DNA from: Fasciolopsis buskii
Taxonomy: Eukaryota; Platyhelminthes; Trematoda; Plagiorchiida; Fasciolidae
NCBI GenBank assembly: GCA_008360955.1
Contig: LUCM01000031.1
Location: forward strand, 1 to 64,000
Direction: 5' to 3'
Length of the DNA: 64,000 nucleotides
Shown here: piece after piece, positions 45,963 to 58,935 of the stretch
How positions within the stretch are numbered: the stretch's first letter is position 1
How the letters are laid out: the number at the start of each line of letters is the position of its first letter
Notes under the pieces: model-generated
What the model was told of the DNA's origin: nothing
Seen by the model: the letters and a program-made list of their open reading frames with translations, nothing else
Databases searched by the model: none
Program-made: the position numbers and the translations under genes

Positions 45963-48900
45963 GTTTTTTATTCTTAATAGACAGATATTTGCATATCCGG
46001 AGTTTGCTTTGTTACGCATTGCATTTTCTATCGTTTTTGTGTTGTTCCGTATGACTTCATAAGATCCCGTCCTCATAGGTCAGGTGAATGGTGAACGTAA
46101 CCCAAGGTAGTTTGTGCGTTCTTATTTTAAGCGGCTCCAGGTGTCGATGCATTATGCAGGATTTTCAAGAAAATAGACCCTGACCAGACCCAGTGAGTGA
46201 AACAGCTGTCTGCGGTTTCACTCAACCTAACTTGATTGAACATTAAAATGGTCTTATTTGGTATCAGGAATGCAATTTTGGCACAAAGCATATCGGTTGA
46301 TACTTAAACGCATGGAGGTATGGAGAAAAGAAATTTGGTGGAATGTCATACAATTACTAAGTAAACTTCCGTTGTTCTCGTTGTCACTCAACCTGACCGA
46401 GTTAGCCCGGGAACGGTCGCTTAGAAAGACTGTTCACTAACTCGAGTTCATCTGATATTTTCCAGTTCGGCTGATCAGGAAGTTTGACAATTTAGTGCCT
46501 CTCTCCTCGGAAGCGCAACTGAGAGCAAAGCGAACGACATCGATGGGTCAACATCCGGTGAAATGATCGGATGAGACCAACCAATTAGAGAGACCTGGAT
46601 AGTAAGACGTTTGGTTAATTTTTCCTCGAATTATTTGCCATTTTTGATATTAAATTAGCTGACCGATCAAAAAAGTTAGCCGAATAAGGAATACCGTGGA
46701 TGTCTGCCGCTGGTGAGAATACCCGTTACCCTGTCAATGTCGACATTTCAGTTGATCCGTCAGTCTTTCTTTCTCTCTCACACTCTGTGTGTGCGGCTAA
46801 CCAAAAGCTCACCTATCCAAGTTGTCAGTAGTCTGCTGCCGTAACCCGCTTCCATAAACTGGACTTGCTATGCAAGCTTATTCGACAAAATTTACTACTT
46901 TAAACACGGAGTACCCTTTGTCCAGTTGAATAGTACGGAGAAAGAAGACCAACCGTATATCATGTTAACATCTCGTACTGTTCTTTTCAACCGCATATGT
47001 GAAACAACCTGACAGTTATATACTATTCAACTTTAAACTGCAATTAACGGAAATAGAGGTTAAATTCGATACATCAAAAAATGGATGTCATTCCTATAGT
47101 CTGTGCACACAGCTTTTGTGTACAAGGAGCTGGGGCAACGTACTCGGACTAGAATTGCTTCGGTACTGTTTAAACTTTAGTATCCTGAAAGAAAAAGATA
47201 ACTGGATTTTTTGACCGAAAAATTAACTTCACCATACGATGTTCGTCTTTTCAAAATTCTCAGGATCAGCTGTCTGTAAGTGGAAAGCTTAAATGCAATT
47301 AAAAAAACACGAATAAACAGTTTTCTGCCGTGATTACATCAAAACTTTCAAATGCATTCGACGATAAACGTACTACCGCACCCTCTCGAATGTTTACATT
47401 AGGAACGATACAAACGAATATTGAGCTGAGCCGAAGCTTCCCTACCTTACCTTGACACCTCCTGATATAAACTTTGTGAGGATCAAGAATACTATTACGG
47501 ATAGGGGGAAGTTCCCGTACCGGTCACATTGTATGCAATTTTGAACTCTTGAGTGCGCTCAATTCAGTTGAAGGAAGACAAATATGCAACTACTTTGGTT
47601 TTAGCACTGAACTGAGTCCAGCTTCGACTGTTAAATGAGTTCCAATTCAACGCGGCAAGTTGTGATGGGCATACGCATGTAGCATTCCAATGCAAATAGA
47701 GGAAGACTGGAAAAGCCTTATCAAATACAGCACAGTAAGCACAAAATAACCGAACAACTCAGCGGGCCACATTCCAGTATTTTTGAAATCCGGTTGGAAT
47801 TTCAATGACCCTGGAATGTTGGGAGCCCACGCAAGGATACCACTCAAAAGTCATATAGACACCCTTTGGCATGGCCTAGTAACTCAGATTGGTGTAACAT
47901 GGGCAATACTGAAGCACGAGTGGCGTCCATTTGCTTGGACTGGAAGATCCAAGGGTTTTTTGGATTCATTCAACGAGTGCATAATAGCTTAGAAGTCGGA
48001 AGCAGAAAGAAGAAGACAAAGCAGATCGGTTCCACTGAGAAAAGATAACACAAGTCCAATACATTAAACTTAAATTTCCAATTTTCATGCATTTGAATGG
48101 CATTTATTGTCATCAGTAACGTGTAACGGAATGATGAAGCTGTTTTTTATATTGTCGTCATGTCCCATTTCAGAATGCACATGTTCACCAACGTTTGTCA
48201 TTGTTGTGCAGTCTAAATCTCAACGTAGCAACAACAACATCAACAACAACCATTTCGGTCATTCAGGGTTGAAGGCTCGGTTGAAGAAAGCGATGGCATA
48301 ATTCTCAGAATGAGCACACGACAGCTGTGAAACAGAAGCCATTTTCTATTGACAATAAGGAGTTCCGTAATCTCGCGCAACTTACACCTGCAGAGTATTA
48401 ACATTAAAAAGTAAAGCGGCTTTTCCATTGACTATTGTTCTTTTTATTTACACAGAAACTAAGACGTGTATGATACTTTAGTCGCGGTATTACTTGCTAG
48501 TTTTTGTCGTTCTAACAAAAGTCCACAGTTGAACTTCTTTTCTGTTTTTCAGTTTTCCTCTGATTGTTGCTTGTTTTTGTTGTTTTTGTTACTTCAGCCG
48601 GAAGTGGAGGAAGATAATGCGAAAATCTGGGGAGAAATGAAATATTTGTCGCGTGGTTAGGAAATATTATGGTTGAAAAAACGGAAATGCAACTGCCTCC
48701 TCTGTCAGCTCCACATCGGATCGATATCACTAGGGTTGAATAGAGGTAAGCAATTTTATTTGGCAAGTATTTGGCAGATAGCTCCGACCAACTTTAGTTT
48801 AAGTATGCCGTTGATATTGCCTAGAATAGCCACAAGCAGCCATTGTTTGATGTTACCAAAAGGATTAAGTGAACGAATATTTTACTAGGACGTTGGGTTT

Positions 48901-49810
48901 GCTAGGGCAGGAGACAATGAAGCTGCAAGATCAGCTCTTCATTGACATCAAAAAAGCGCGTGGACACACACATCTCCAGTAATTTAAGCCTCATGTTTGC
49001 ATGGTCGGAGGGCAAAAAGAGTTCGAACAAGAAGGGACATGCAGTGAGATATTTGTCAATCAATCAAACGTTTGATCACTTGGTTAGCAAGTGGTTCAAC
49101 AAAGGCGAATGGGAGATATAATACGTCATAGTCAGTGGCTTGTATTAATGCAACTGTTTGAGGGTGATATTGTTTACCATTTGGTCCCGAGGTTTCGTTC
49201 TCTCTAGGCGATTCTTTCTGCAGGTAAACTGTTACTGACTTTCGAGCAACTGCGTGCATTAACTCGTGATTATTTTATACAGATCGGTACTACTTACGCC
49301 GTCAGTTGCGTTAGAGATTTGCCCCCTTCAAGTCTAACAAAAGTAACAAAAGTAATTATACACAAAATGCACAGTCTGATAATGAGTCATAATTTGAACT
49401 GAGAAAGCGCTAGTCAAAACTGGTACAACTCCAGTTTTTACAGTGGATAACTGCCGCTTGTCTGGTTCTCAGTAATACACTTGTCGAGGTGTCAAGTCGG
49501 AATCCTATAAATGACAATGAGTGATTAAGTTTGATGAAGAACCATCTACAAGTTCAATAAGAGCAAACTTTTCATTTTGTTTTGTCATTTAACGATTAGC
49601 TAGCTTGACAGCATCGATTTTAATCGTGAAAGCAGAAAATAAAGCCCAATGCAAATACCGTCATCGAAAAAGAGAAGGATGAATACATACTCGCCAAACT
49701 GTCATTCTTCCTTAATTTGTTATTCGGCTAGGGGATGATGAATCGTCACATCCATTATTAGTGACGGATAGGTGCAATATTATCATGTGGTGAAGTTGAA
49801 CAAACCGTTC
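45963..49810. other. No gene recognised
   Basis: About 3.8 kb with short ORFs. At 48428-48383 (minus) a hydrophobic start (MEKPLYFLMLILCR) reaches a GTAAGT donor, but no next exon was identified. Confidence 0.4.
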
Positions 49811-50008
49811 AGAGCCTGCCCGGTAGCCTAGTGGCTAAGGCGTTCGACTTAGAATCGTTCGTTCCGAGATCGCGTCCCAGTTCGGGCGCGGCGGATATGC
49901 GCTGCTGATGATTCCTAATGAGGATGAAACAGCTGTACAGTACTTCCATGGTTACTTAATGGTGAGATGAGTGATGATATCACATGGTGAATTATTTCAT
50001 AAAAACAC
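49811..50008 (+). mobile_element. tRNA-derived SINE with hammerhead-like core, copy 3
   Basis: Best-preserved copy. Head: CCGGTAGCCTAGTGGCTAAG (A-box region) and GATCGCGTCCC (B-box-like). Core at 49905-49937: CTGATGA, stem II TTCC/GGAT with its first pair mismatched, GAAA, then ACAGCTGT folding to three pairs with a 2-base loop, and cleavage triplet GTA. Stem I has CTG/CAG plus a G-U next to the core. Tail: GATATCACATGGTGAATTATT. The core matches the hammerhead layout of Smalpha-type SINEs apart from the weak stem II. Confidence 0.8.
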
Positions 50009-51635
50009 CCAATCTCCTACCACTAACACATAGCTAAACAAATTCAATTGATTTATTCCGGACTAGGGAGCAAATTTCGTTATCTGTTCGATTCGGTCTT
50101 CTTTCTCAGTAGAGTTAATGGGAATTGATGATAACGAATCGGTGAGTGGATGCATCAACAGTTGACGGGTCGTTGTCAGAAGAGAAAACTCATTCTTTTG
50201 TTGATTTTTATAATCATGTGTTGCAGACCATAGGCGGAAAAGATTTTGATTTGCACTCTAAAGTGTCATCCAAGCAGTTTTGGATACGAATTATCTTGAA
50301 TGAATTTCTGTCCTGACTCCGAGGGAACTTTAGAAATCTGTGCACTTCAACGTTCGTTTCATGCAAATCTTTTTTCCTAGTTAACCTTTCGAAGGTCGCA
50401 ATACTTGAAGTATCAGAATTACCTCGTTCTACATTGAACACAAATTTAGTTTGACACTAAATATGTCAAGAGGGCGCGGATTACGTAATTACGGTGTGAC
50501 AAGATTTACACCGAGTTGTTTTGTAAAGCTGATTTGCTTGTTTGCAACTTACGGTAGCTATGCTCGCCCGGAAATGGACTGGCACATTTATGTCCACACT
50601 TGAATTATATCATCGTTCGTTCATTCGGTGTTGGACAATAGGACGAGCCCCACTGGCTGGCCATTTCCTCACCTGGTTATCGGTTGCAATGGACAAAAGG
50701 AAAATGCAATGTTTTAGCAATGTATGCAATCATAGTTAAAATATTTGTAGTCATAACACGGACGACCGGCCCGTGAAGTTTGAGAAGTTTGAAAACACAA
50801 CGTTAGTTAACTACGGTTGTTTTTCCCCGCATCCTTCATCCCACCAGAGAACAGAAAATGAACAGTCGCAACCTGGTTATTGGGTAAGTAGACCTTGTTA
50901 CTAGCAGAAATTGTGATACCAGTTTGAACATCCGATGTGACATAATGAATATTCCGATGACTATTGATAACCTTAGACCCGATCCACCTTCTAAATTTCG
51001 TCGCAACTGGACGAAAAATGCAGCTGAACTGAATGAGTAGAGTATTTTACTTTTGTTAAGCCGTCAGAATACTGATTGGATTTGTGAAGCAATTCATTCG
51101 ATCATCATTATGCAGTAGTATGATTAAATGACAATGACAGTTTTCCGTGTTCATTGTAATCTGACTCAAAAATCCGAGGTAAGAAGTCGCTAAAAGGGGT
51201 CCGAGATCCCAAGTTGTATCGGACTGTCAGATGGGTGTGTTTACTCTACCGGGGACCGTCGTTATTCCACTACGAAAAGTGGCTGCGAATTCACCGTTCA
51301 CTTGACTGAAACCGGGTTAACAAGTCACGTGTTCCTTTTCATATGATTCAGGAACTGTCACATGTTTCAGACTAGGCTGTCATTTTACCTGACTCGGTTT
51401 ACCAACTGGCATTTGCAGTATCGCGTACACGTTGTCGAAAAACGCCAATTCCGTTGTTTAATAGTCCAAATCATTAGTAAACAAATGGTGTTTCATCTCT
51501 TACAATCGTAGGAACTTGCTGAACTACAGCGTATATCTTCTAAACGACGGGGAACTCGGTCTGTCATGGCTACTAAATAAAGAGTCGCTACTTAAAGATG
51601 GTCATAGGCGGCTAAGTGGCGGAAAAACATGGACC
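50009..51635. other. No gene recognised
   Basis: No domain, RNA gene or repeat family identified. Confidence 0.45.
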
Positions 51636-51763
51636 ACTACTGTCTCTATTGCTACTGTCACTGCTACCACTACTGCTACTTTTATTGCTTCTGTGGCTAT
51701 TAGCAACACTAATACTAACGCAACCACTATTATTACCATCACCGATGTCACTAATGCTGCCAT

Positions 51764-51830
<67 letters not shown>

Positions 51831-51905
51831 ATTACTGTCATTACTACCGCTAACGCTTATACTAATACTTCTACTGCCAGTAGTACTATTATTGTCGTTA
51901 CCTTC
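51636..51905. repeat. Trinucleotide array (ACT)n, (AAT)n and degenerate ACT/GCT flanks
   Basis: A pure (ACT)n run (about 51764-51794) passes directly into (AAT)n (about 51795-51828). Both sides grade outward into imperfect triplets. The Thr/Asn-, Leu/Ile- and Val-rich ORFs on both strands result from the 3-base period. Confidence 0.9.
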
Positions 51906-54900
51906 TGGCTGTTGTTAGCTTTGCACACTTTGAGTATAGTGTTTCACCTCTCCCGAAAGAATGATTATACCAAGAAAAATATCGGGTGAATTGAAGTGTG
52001 ATGAAGAAGAGCGTAGTGACGTTCGCTCTGTTCTCTTTTTTTGTTGCTGTTTTTCAGTCCCGCACGGTTTCTCACTCCGTGTAGATGTATAACCAATGAT
52101 TTGCAAGCTACATACTTCAAAGCCGATAATAAAACCTAACCTTACACACCTGGCCTCAATCACGCACACCGGAATCACCTGTCAATGATTGCGACCGATG
52201 TAACGTTTCCATAACACTTATAGGCCTAGCTGATTTTTCTTCAAGCCTGGTCACGAAAGTATGGGAAGGAACATTGTGGACAATCCTAAGCAAACCCTGT
52301 CCGGTCTAAGTGCCTGAAGCTAGCGGGAAGGCAGGGCAAAAGTCTTCCGTGGTATTTATTCTTCGTTCTCAAAATGTGATGAAATTTTCAGAGAATGACA
52401 GTTAGTGGTAATGGTTTGCCTAAACAAAATAAGACTAGCATAAAGTCGAGTTGAAGAGCATATTAGGGGAATAGTAAGTTTATAGGAAGTTTGGCGCCGT
52501 GAATCGTCCTTTTCATTTTGAATGTAAGTTTGCCGGAGTCTTTGGATCATTGACTATCCACAGAAACCTTGTCAATGACATCCACCTAGACAAATGTGTT
52601 TAATGGGGGAATACCGTGTGACTGAGTTAGAAAATTTCCCAACAATTGAAGATGATCATAAATTGGAACAGTGTAAAATTCTTTCCGATCGCTGTCCAAT
52701 TACAAGTTTCGAGTTATTTGAAAGTTAGTTCTTTTTCCTAAGTAAGAACTACCATATAATAATGCAATAGAAATTCGTTCCCCACCACTTCCATAACAAC
52801 CAATGGCAACACCAGGTCAGAGTGTAGCATTTTGGAAAATCTAATCCAACCCATTTTGTTAGTGTTCAAGTTGAACAGAAGAAATCAAATGGATTTTCCT
52901 AGATCGCCGATCACGCAACATGCAGTATTTCAAGTCGACCTCGGACCTACCCTGACAGAAGGGAGATTGGGGTTTTTTAGACCACGGACACGGATAGGTG
53001 GGTGAGTTCGTCATTAAAAATAAAAAAATATGAGACCGAGAAGAAGAAGAAGAAGGAGAAGGAGGTAATGCGGCGGGGGCAGAAGCTCATGGATTATCGT
53101 CTGCTCAGTCGTGGTGAAAGTTTGTACAAATTTGCGAACGCCCTAATTTTCTTTCTCTCGGTTAGAAATCAATCAAATTTATCAAATGGAATGTCTGTTT
53201 TTTTTTCTAGATCACATAAATTGAAACAGGTGAGTGAGTATCGTCATTTGGTTAGTTTAGGAGAAATATTCTCGTTTTTCTCTTCCACTTTTTACCCTTC
53301 TCTCACCCATTTGTCCACCTACTTGCTACTTCTCTGATTGTTTTTGAATCGGAAAACTGAGCACGAAACAAAATTATGGTATCACGCTACTAGTTCAAAG
53401 CGGAAGGAAAGATCAACAAAATGGTGTTTAAACAAACCAGGAAACAAGTAGGGCTTGAAATTTCGCTGGTTCCGTGGAATGGATACAACCGACTGAACTG
53501 TTTACTGTTCTATGTCCTCCATACTGTCATACTGAATGGACACATGGGAAAACGGTCATATTTGAGGCCGAAATCATTCAAAACTCTATCCTTCACACTT
53601 TAAGGATAGACACTCATGACGTGTCATTAGTGGCGAATTGAGTATAAAACACGTAAAAATTGGAAAGCCGTGGCCTATGAGCTTTTAGAAACAAAAAACC
53701 GGAAATCTTCGACATTGGGGAGTAGCAAGCATTCACAGTTCGGTCCATTGGTCAAAAATTAATCCGACCGAAAGTTTCATTTTCTTATATCGATTTGGGG
53801 GTTTTTATGCTGTTTGTACATAGATGATGTTGATGTTTTTCCCATAGGGTCCTGAACACTGATTTTCACCAAATGGTCGCAGATACTCGTGAACTGTCGA
53901 GGTCATATGGTTCGCCTTGGCTTGGGTTCCTTTTATGTCCACTGGAAAAGGTTACTTGTACACAAGTGCACGCACCACTGATCGAATTGGTTAAGAGCAA
54001 GCGTATGACGGTACCACTGATCGAAAATCAACCCGTACGATGCATGCAGGACCACTGTAAGTACACACATGCATGTAATTTACTGATTCGTTTCAATTTG
54101 TGTTCTTCTAATGTATCGATTTGTTGGCGTGAAGGACCTGACCGCGTATAGACTAACCACATCAACCCCGAGGGTAGGCGTAGGGGTTAAAACAATGCGT
54201 CAACTCACGAAAAAAAGCATTTAGAGGTACCGGTCACCTCGATTCCAATTTAGACTGAAAAAAAAATGAAAAATACGCAAATAGAACAAGGTCGTTTCAA
54301 TTCCTATGGGCTATAGCTGGCCAAAACTGTTCTTAGTTTCCCACTTTCGATCAACTCAATAACCTGCTGCCTTCATACAAACTCAGCTTGCTATTTAGGA
54401 TACATGTCTAGCTATATGTCAGTTGACTGCAAACATGCATCATTCGGGAAGCTAGATCCCACTGGCCAAACTCCATTCGGATACTTGGATTTCGGACAAC
54501 TTTTGATGACATCATTCGCTGTCCAGGGGTTTTTCGGCTTGGCATCTTGATCCCCATTAGACTGTCAAAGATGTTCATCTTCTTACTTTGATTCCCGTGA
54601 TCGGTAATCCAGATTCTGAAAGTGACTGACACCTTCAAAATCTCCAAAACCTTGTGAACTCTACCATTCCCCCTGATATAAGAATGGAAACGTTTCAGTT
54701 CTTATAATCGAACTCCTTAGCAAATCAGCTGCTTATGAATGCTGACCAGCAGTGCGTGGTTCTTAAGCTAAGCAAAAACGTTGTAGATGCCAAAGTGTTT
54801 GCGTGAATCGGCAAACTCTCCTCGGTACTTCATCTCACCTTACCCGGTACTTAATTATTACTGGTACCTTGGCATATCAGACTTTATGCTTTATCACTTT

Positions 54901-56255
54901 TACCCCGTTCTCTTGTAACGGAATTCAGACATCATCCTACCGATCAAACACCCCCCCCTTAGATCGAAGTATACTTCTTGCGATCAGTATAAGTTTGTTG
55001 AATTACAGCTATGCTTAACCCGACTAAAGTTCACCTCAGAGCTAATGTATCCAGCCCTGATTCTTTTGCATACACTACGTATGAGAGTAGCCAATGAGGC
55101 ATGCAGCATGGCTGTTAGGACCAACTATTCAAGGTTAGGGGGAGGGGGTTAGGACCGGCAACCATGACTCCGAAGGTCGAAGGGATAAAGAACCAGATAG
55201 ACTCTAAACAGACCAAGGGTGGCGATAAGCCGGGTGGCAGCCAGTTTCCATTTTCTGCAATCTATTACGGGACTCCGAGTACAAGTTCTACTCGTCTCTA
55301 AGGCATTACTAAACATGTTCACTATTCTGTATCAGAAGGTGCGAACCCTTTACATTTCCCTACTTCGCCAGATCCACCAGACATTCACATGTGATTAACT
55401 GGTTTTTATAGTGAATTCATATTCTCTTCACGAGACAATCATATAAGGGATCCGATTAAAAACTGCCTCAGGGAGAAACGGGAACACCTGACTAGGAATG
55501 AATATATTTGCAAGCCGAGGACGCATCAGGCAGAATATCTTATTTTGTGCCCATGATCGGATACGGTTTCACAATCAGCCAAAACATGTTGTCATGTAAC
55601 GGTGGCCATCTCATAATCTTGGTTTGTACCGAAAGGATAACAATACTACCTGGTAGTTCGATTCTCATAAACCGAAATATACATTGTGCGATGCAAAACT
55701 CCGAAGTGTGATTTTTTCACCAAAATTTTGCCACACTTTCAAATCTGAGTTTATAAGGTGTCTACCTGATTTGCTAGTGCAAGAGATAAATCGATACAAG
55801 TGTTGTTTCAACTTTTCTATTAGTTAACTATTTAGTTGGACAAGAATATACAGTGTTAGAGAGAGAGAGCATGGCCATGTTCCTTCGCAGGCCGCTGGAT
55901 GATCAATTATGAGAGGGTTTCAACCCGTCACATCTACTTTCAACCTTGCTATTTTTGTCGCTTGATCACAAAACCTCAATGATAACTACGACCTATCAAA
56001 ATTTGTTATCTACGCATGAAATATTCATTCGAACATAGATTTTGAATTTTTGGCCAGTCGTTTTCATCGAGCGCATTTACCGACTTGTAGCATTTATCTA
56101 ATCACGGTTACTTTGGGCTAGAATAGTGCTTTCTGTCAAGCCCAAACGCAATTCGTAACGTTCACTTCACTCTCTCCTTCGATTTCATGTGTCAAAAAAC
56201 AAGTCAGGTGCATGCTGTTCTATTGATAATGCACGCATAGGCACGATATGAAAAC
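51906..56255. other. No gene recognised
   Basis: About 4.3 kb. At 53211-53229 a 19-base segment is framed by (T)9CTAG and GTGAGTG, very strong splice-like signals, but has no coding context. Nothing else is identifiable. Confidence 0.4.
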
Positions 56256-56430
56256 GTACATACATACATACATACATGCATACATACATACATACATACA
56301 TACATACATACATACATACATACATACATACATACATACATACACACACACATACATACATACATACATGCATACATACGTACATACAAACATATATGCA
56401 TATATGCATACGTGCATACATACATGCATA
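56256..56430. repeat. (ACAT)n microsatellite
   Basis: About 20 near-perfect CATA units, then interrupted ACAC, ATGC and ACGT variants. All six frames give His/Thr/Tyr- or Cys/Met/Val-rich shadow ORFs. Confidence 0.95.
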
Positions 56431-56683
56431 CATAAATACATGTGTACATATGTGTTTTCCATGTGTTCATATATACGTGCAAGCATACAGACGTGCATAC
56501 ATACGCGAGCAAGATTCATTCCCGTCGTCTCCAGATGCGTTTCGTTCGTCCCCCGTTTATTGTAGCATTCACCGAAAAATGTCCGGATGACATTTCAAAC
56601 TGAATAGACATGGATTACATCCGAATCAAGCTCCTCTACTGGCTCATTTTTGTGTTCAACAGGAAGTTTTTATTAGAATAACA

Positions 56684-56687
56684 AAAG

Positions 56688-56726
<39 letters not shown>

Positions 56727-56780
56727 CAGAATGGGAAAGAGAAACAAAGCGAGAAAGAAAGGGCGAGAGAGACAGGTGTC
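56684..56780. repeat. (GAAA)n and GA-rich tract
   Basis: About ten GAAA units followed by looser purine-rich sequence with a GCGAGAAAG-type composition. Confidence 0.9.
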
Positions 56781-58835
56781 AGCCTGGTTGAGGTGCACTG
56801 AATTTCTCAACTGAAGGTTGATTTTATGTTGTACCATGCCGTTTACCCTTAGCATCAGTGACAGTTTGTCTAATCACACATTTCCCCCGGGGCGGTTGCC
56901 AGTGTAGCGATTCCGGTGTTCTGTGGGACCTAACGAAAACGACAACCATAGTACAGCTGTCATGCATTCCGGAAAAGAAGAAAACACTTCATCTGACCAA
57001 AAAATTTGATCCAACGACGTTTGATTGGATGTCAACTCCGAGTTTGATTTTTTCTGTTGTGTGGCTGTATAAACATTTACATTATCTGGTACTGATGAAT
57101 TAATGCATACTAAGTATCAGTCTAGCGATTATAATGTACTCTGTCCATTTCTCCAACTAATGTGTATTCAAATCAAGCATTTAACAATGAAATATGAGAT
57201 TTCTAGATTTGCTCGTGAGTGAAAATACCGTCAACTCATGGGTAACGTCAGAATTTGGGAAACAAACACGCGGAGATAAGCAGTCAAACTTTCAGAGTAA
57301 TCATCAGAAAAACTACGGTACTTCGTGCATCCATACCCAGTTCAAGAGGACAGAGATTCATTGCACTACCGTCGAGTCGGTGATGCGGGAAGGGAAATAC
57401 TTCTTTAGAATGTGTCAGAGCAAATGTAATCCAAGAAATTTTGTTTAAGTCTATCGTGCCTGGAGCGAACTGGGAAAACCAAGGAACAAAGCCAAACAGA
57501 ACGCCTGTTTAACCGTTAATCGAGAACTTATTTGAAATAATTACCAAGTTGTTCCAAACTCAAGGCTTCATAATTGATCACAGGCTGTTCAAAACCATGA
57601 GAATTCTCATATGCGAAGCAAAATAACAAGGGAAAATTCAAGAACGAGCGAACGCTGTATGCATACTCTAGTGCATGGACTCGTCACAAAAGAACAGATT
57701 TCTTTCCGGTGAATGGTGCTTCTCGGAAGCTGACAAAAACCCACATGGTGAAAGCAAGTGTCTGTAATCTGGCTGAAACGATCAACCAATCCGAAGTACA
57801 ATGAATCACGACTACACCCAGGCTACTGGCTGATATAATGCAATATTTTCGACCAGGGAATATCGAAAACCGGCCAGGGCTCGTCGTGCGCTGTGCCCAT
57901 TCAAAACGTAACGTCGCGAATTCAGCATCATAGACAGCTCTATGATAGATGGACCTTCGATCAGACTGATTTGGTAGAAGTAGCTGGTTGTACACACTGC
58001 CCACTTCTTGTTATGGCTCGTGTGCAACTGAGCATCTATCACGAGTTTTGATGGTCAAATATGGTACCTATCATCAGAGGTTTTAATCGTGGATGCCGAA
58101 TCCCTAATCAAACAGTAAAAGGTACTGTTTAGATCTGTCCTGTATGAAATAAAATCGTGGTAGAAGTTGATTTGGGAGATAGCAAATCCTTCAGTTTGGG
58201 ATCTGAAAAGTTAGCATAAAATCCGCACAATTTGTTCCAGGTGGTCGGATTTATCTCTTCTGGTGCTATTCATTAGCTCAAACACACTTGAACGTCTCGG
58301 ATTATTAACGAAAATCGTCGCTGTTAAAGGATCGTAACTAATCAGCCAAACAACTGATCAAAATCCTAGCAGTATTAAAACTTGAAAAATCTGAAGGGAT
58401 CAGCGTAGATTTCAGACCTGAATCTTATCCGAAATATGTGGGGTTTGCTAATAAGGCATGTGTAAGGAAATGGGAAGATCTTTCGCTCAACGAAACAACT
58501 TAGCTTTGTCACCCCATTATAACTGACTTTGCTTAAATTAAACGCATCCTTCCTCGTCGGCATTCTGACGGGGGGAAACCTCAACCGTTGTGATTTCATA
58601 CAAAACCAGTTCTACTGAGGAAATTTGCGGCATGATCATGCCAACGAAAATCACTAAAATAAACAAAACTCAAATGCAAGAGAGGTTGCTATCGTCATAC
58701 TTCTCATCCACACTACGATCATTACCTTCACAACATTGAGTTCAGAAAGGTTTTCATTCAATCTAGTGTATAGCAATCAATATCCAAAGTTAGTTGACCT
58801 CTATAAAGATAAATTATGACGGAGGTTTTGAACAC
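56781..58835. other. No gene recognised
   Basis: Overlapping minus-strand frames at 57.68-58.04 kb are long for this window but show no motif, and no splice pair brackets them. Confidence 0.4.
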
Positions 58836-58935
58836 GGCCTGTACAGCTTGGCCATTCGGTCAATTTTATCAATGGGAGATTAGTCGGTTCAGAGGACCGA
58901 GCATTGATATGACGTGATGAATAATTTTGTGGATT
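58836..58935 (+). repeat. SINE-related fragment
   Basis: CGGCCTGTACAGCTTGGCCA and the tail GATATGACGTGATGAATAAT recall the head and tail of the hammerhead SINEs with the central core missing. Low identity. Confidence 0.35.

Noticed and set aside
48383..48428. Hydrophobic minus-strand start reaching a GTAAGT donor
   Set aside because: Fifteen codons only; such combinations are expected by chance in 64 kb.
51516..51989. 157-codon ORF rich in Thr and Asn
   Set aside because: Follows from the triplet repeat; the opposite strand and another frame are equally open.
56185..56590. Overlapping ORFs of about 100 codons rich in Tyr/Ile/His or Met/Cys/Val
   Set aside because: Translation products of the (ACAT)n microsatellite in all frames.
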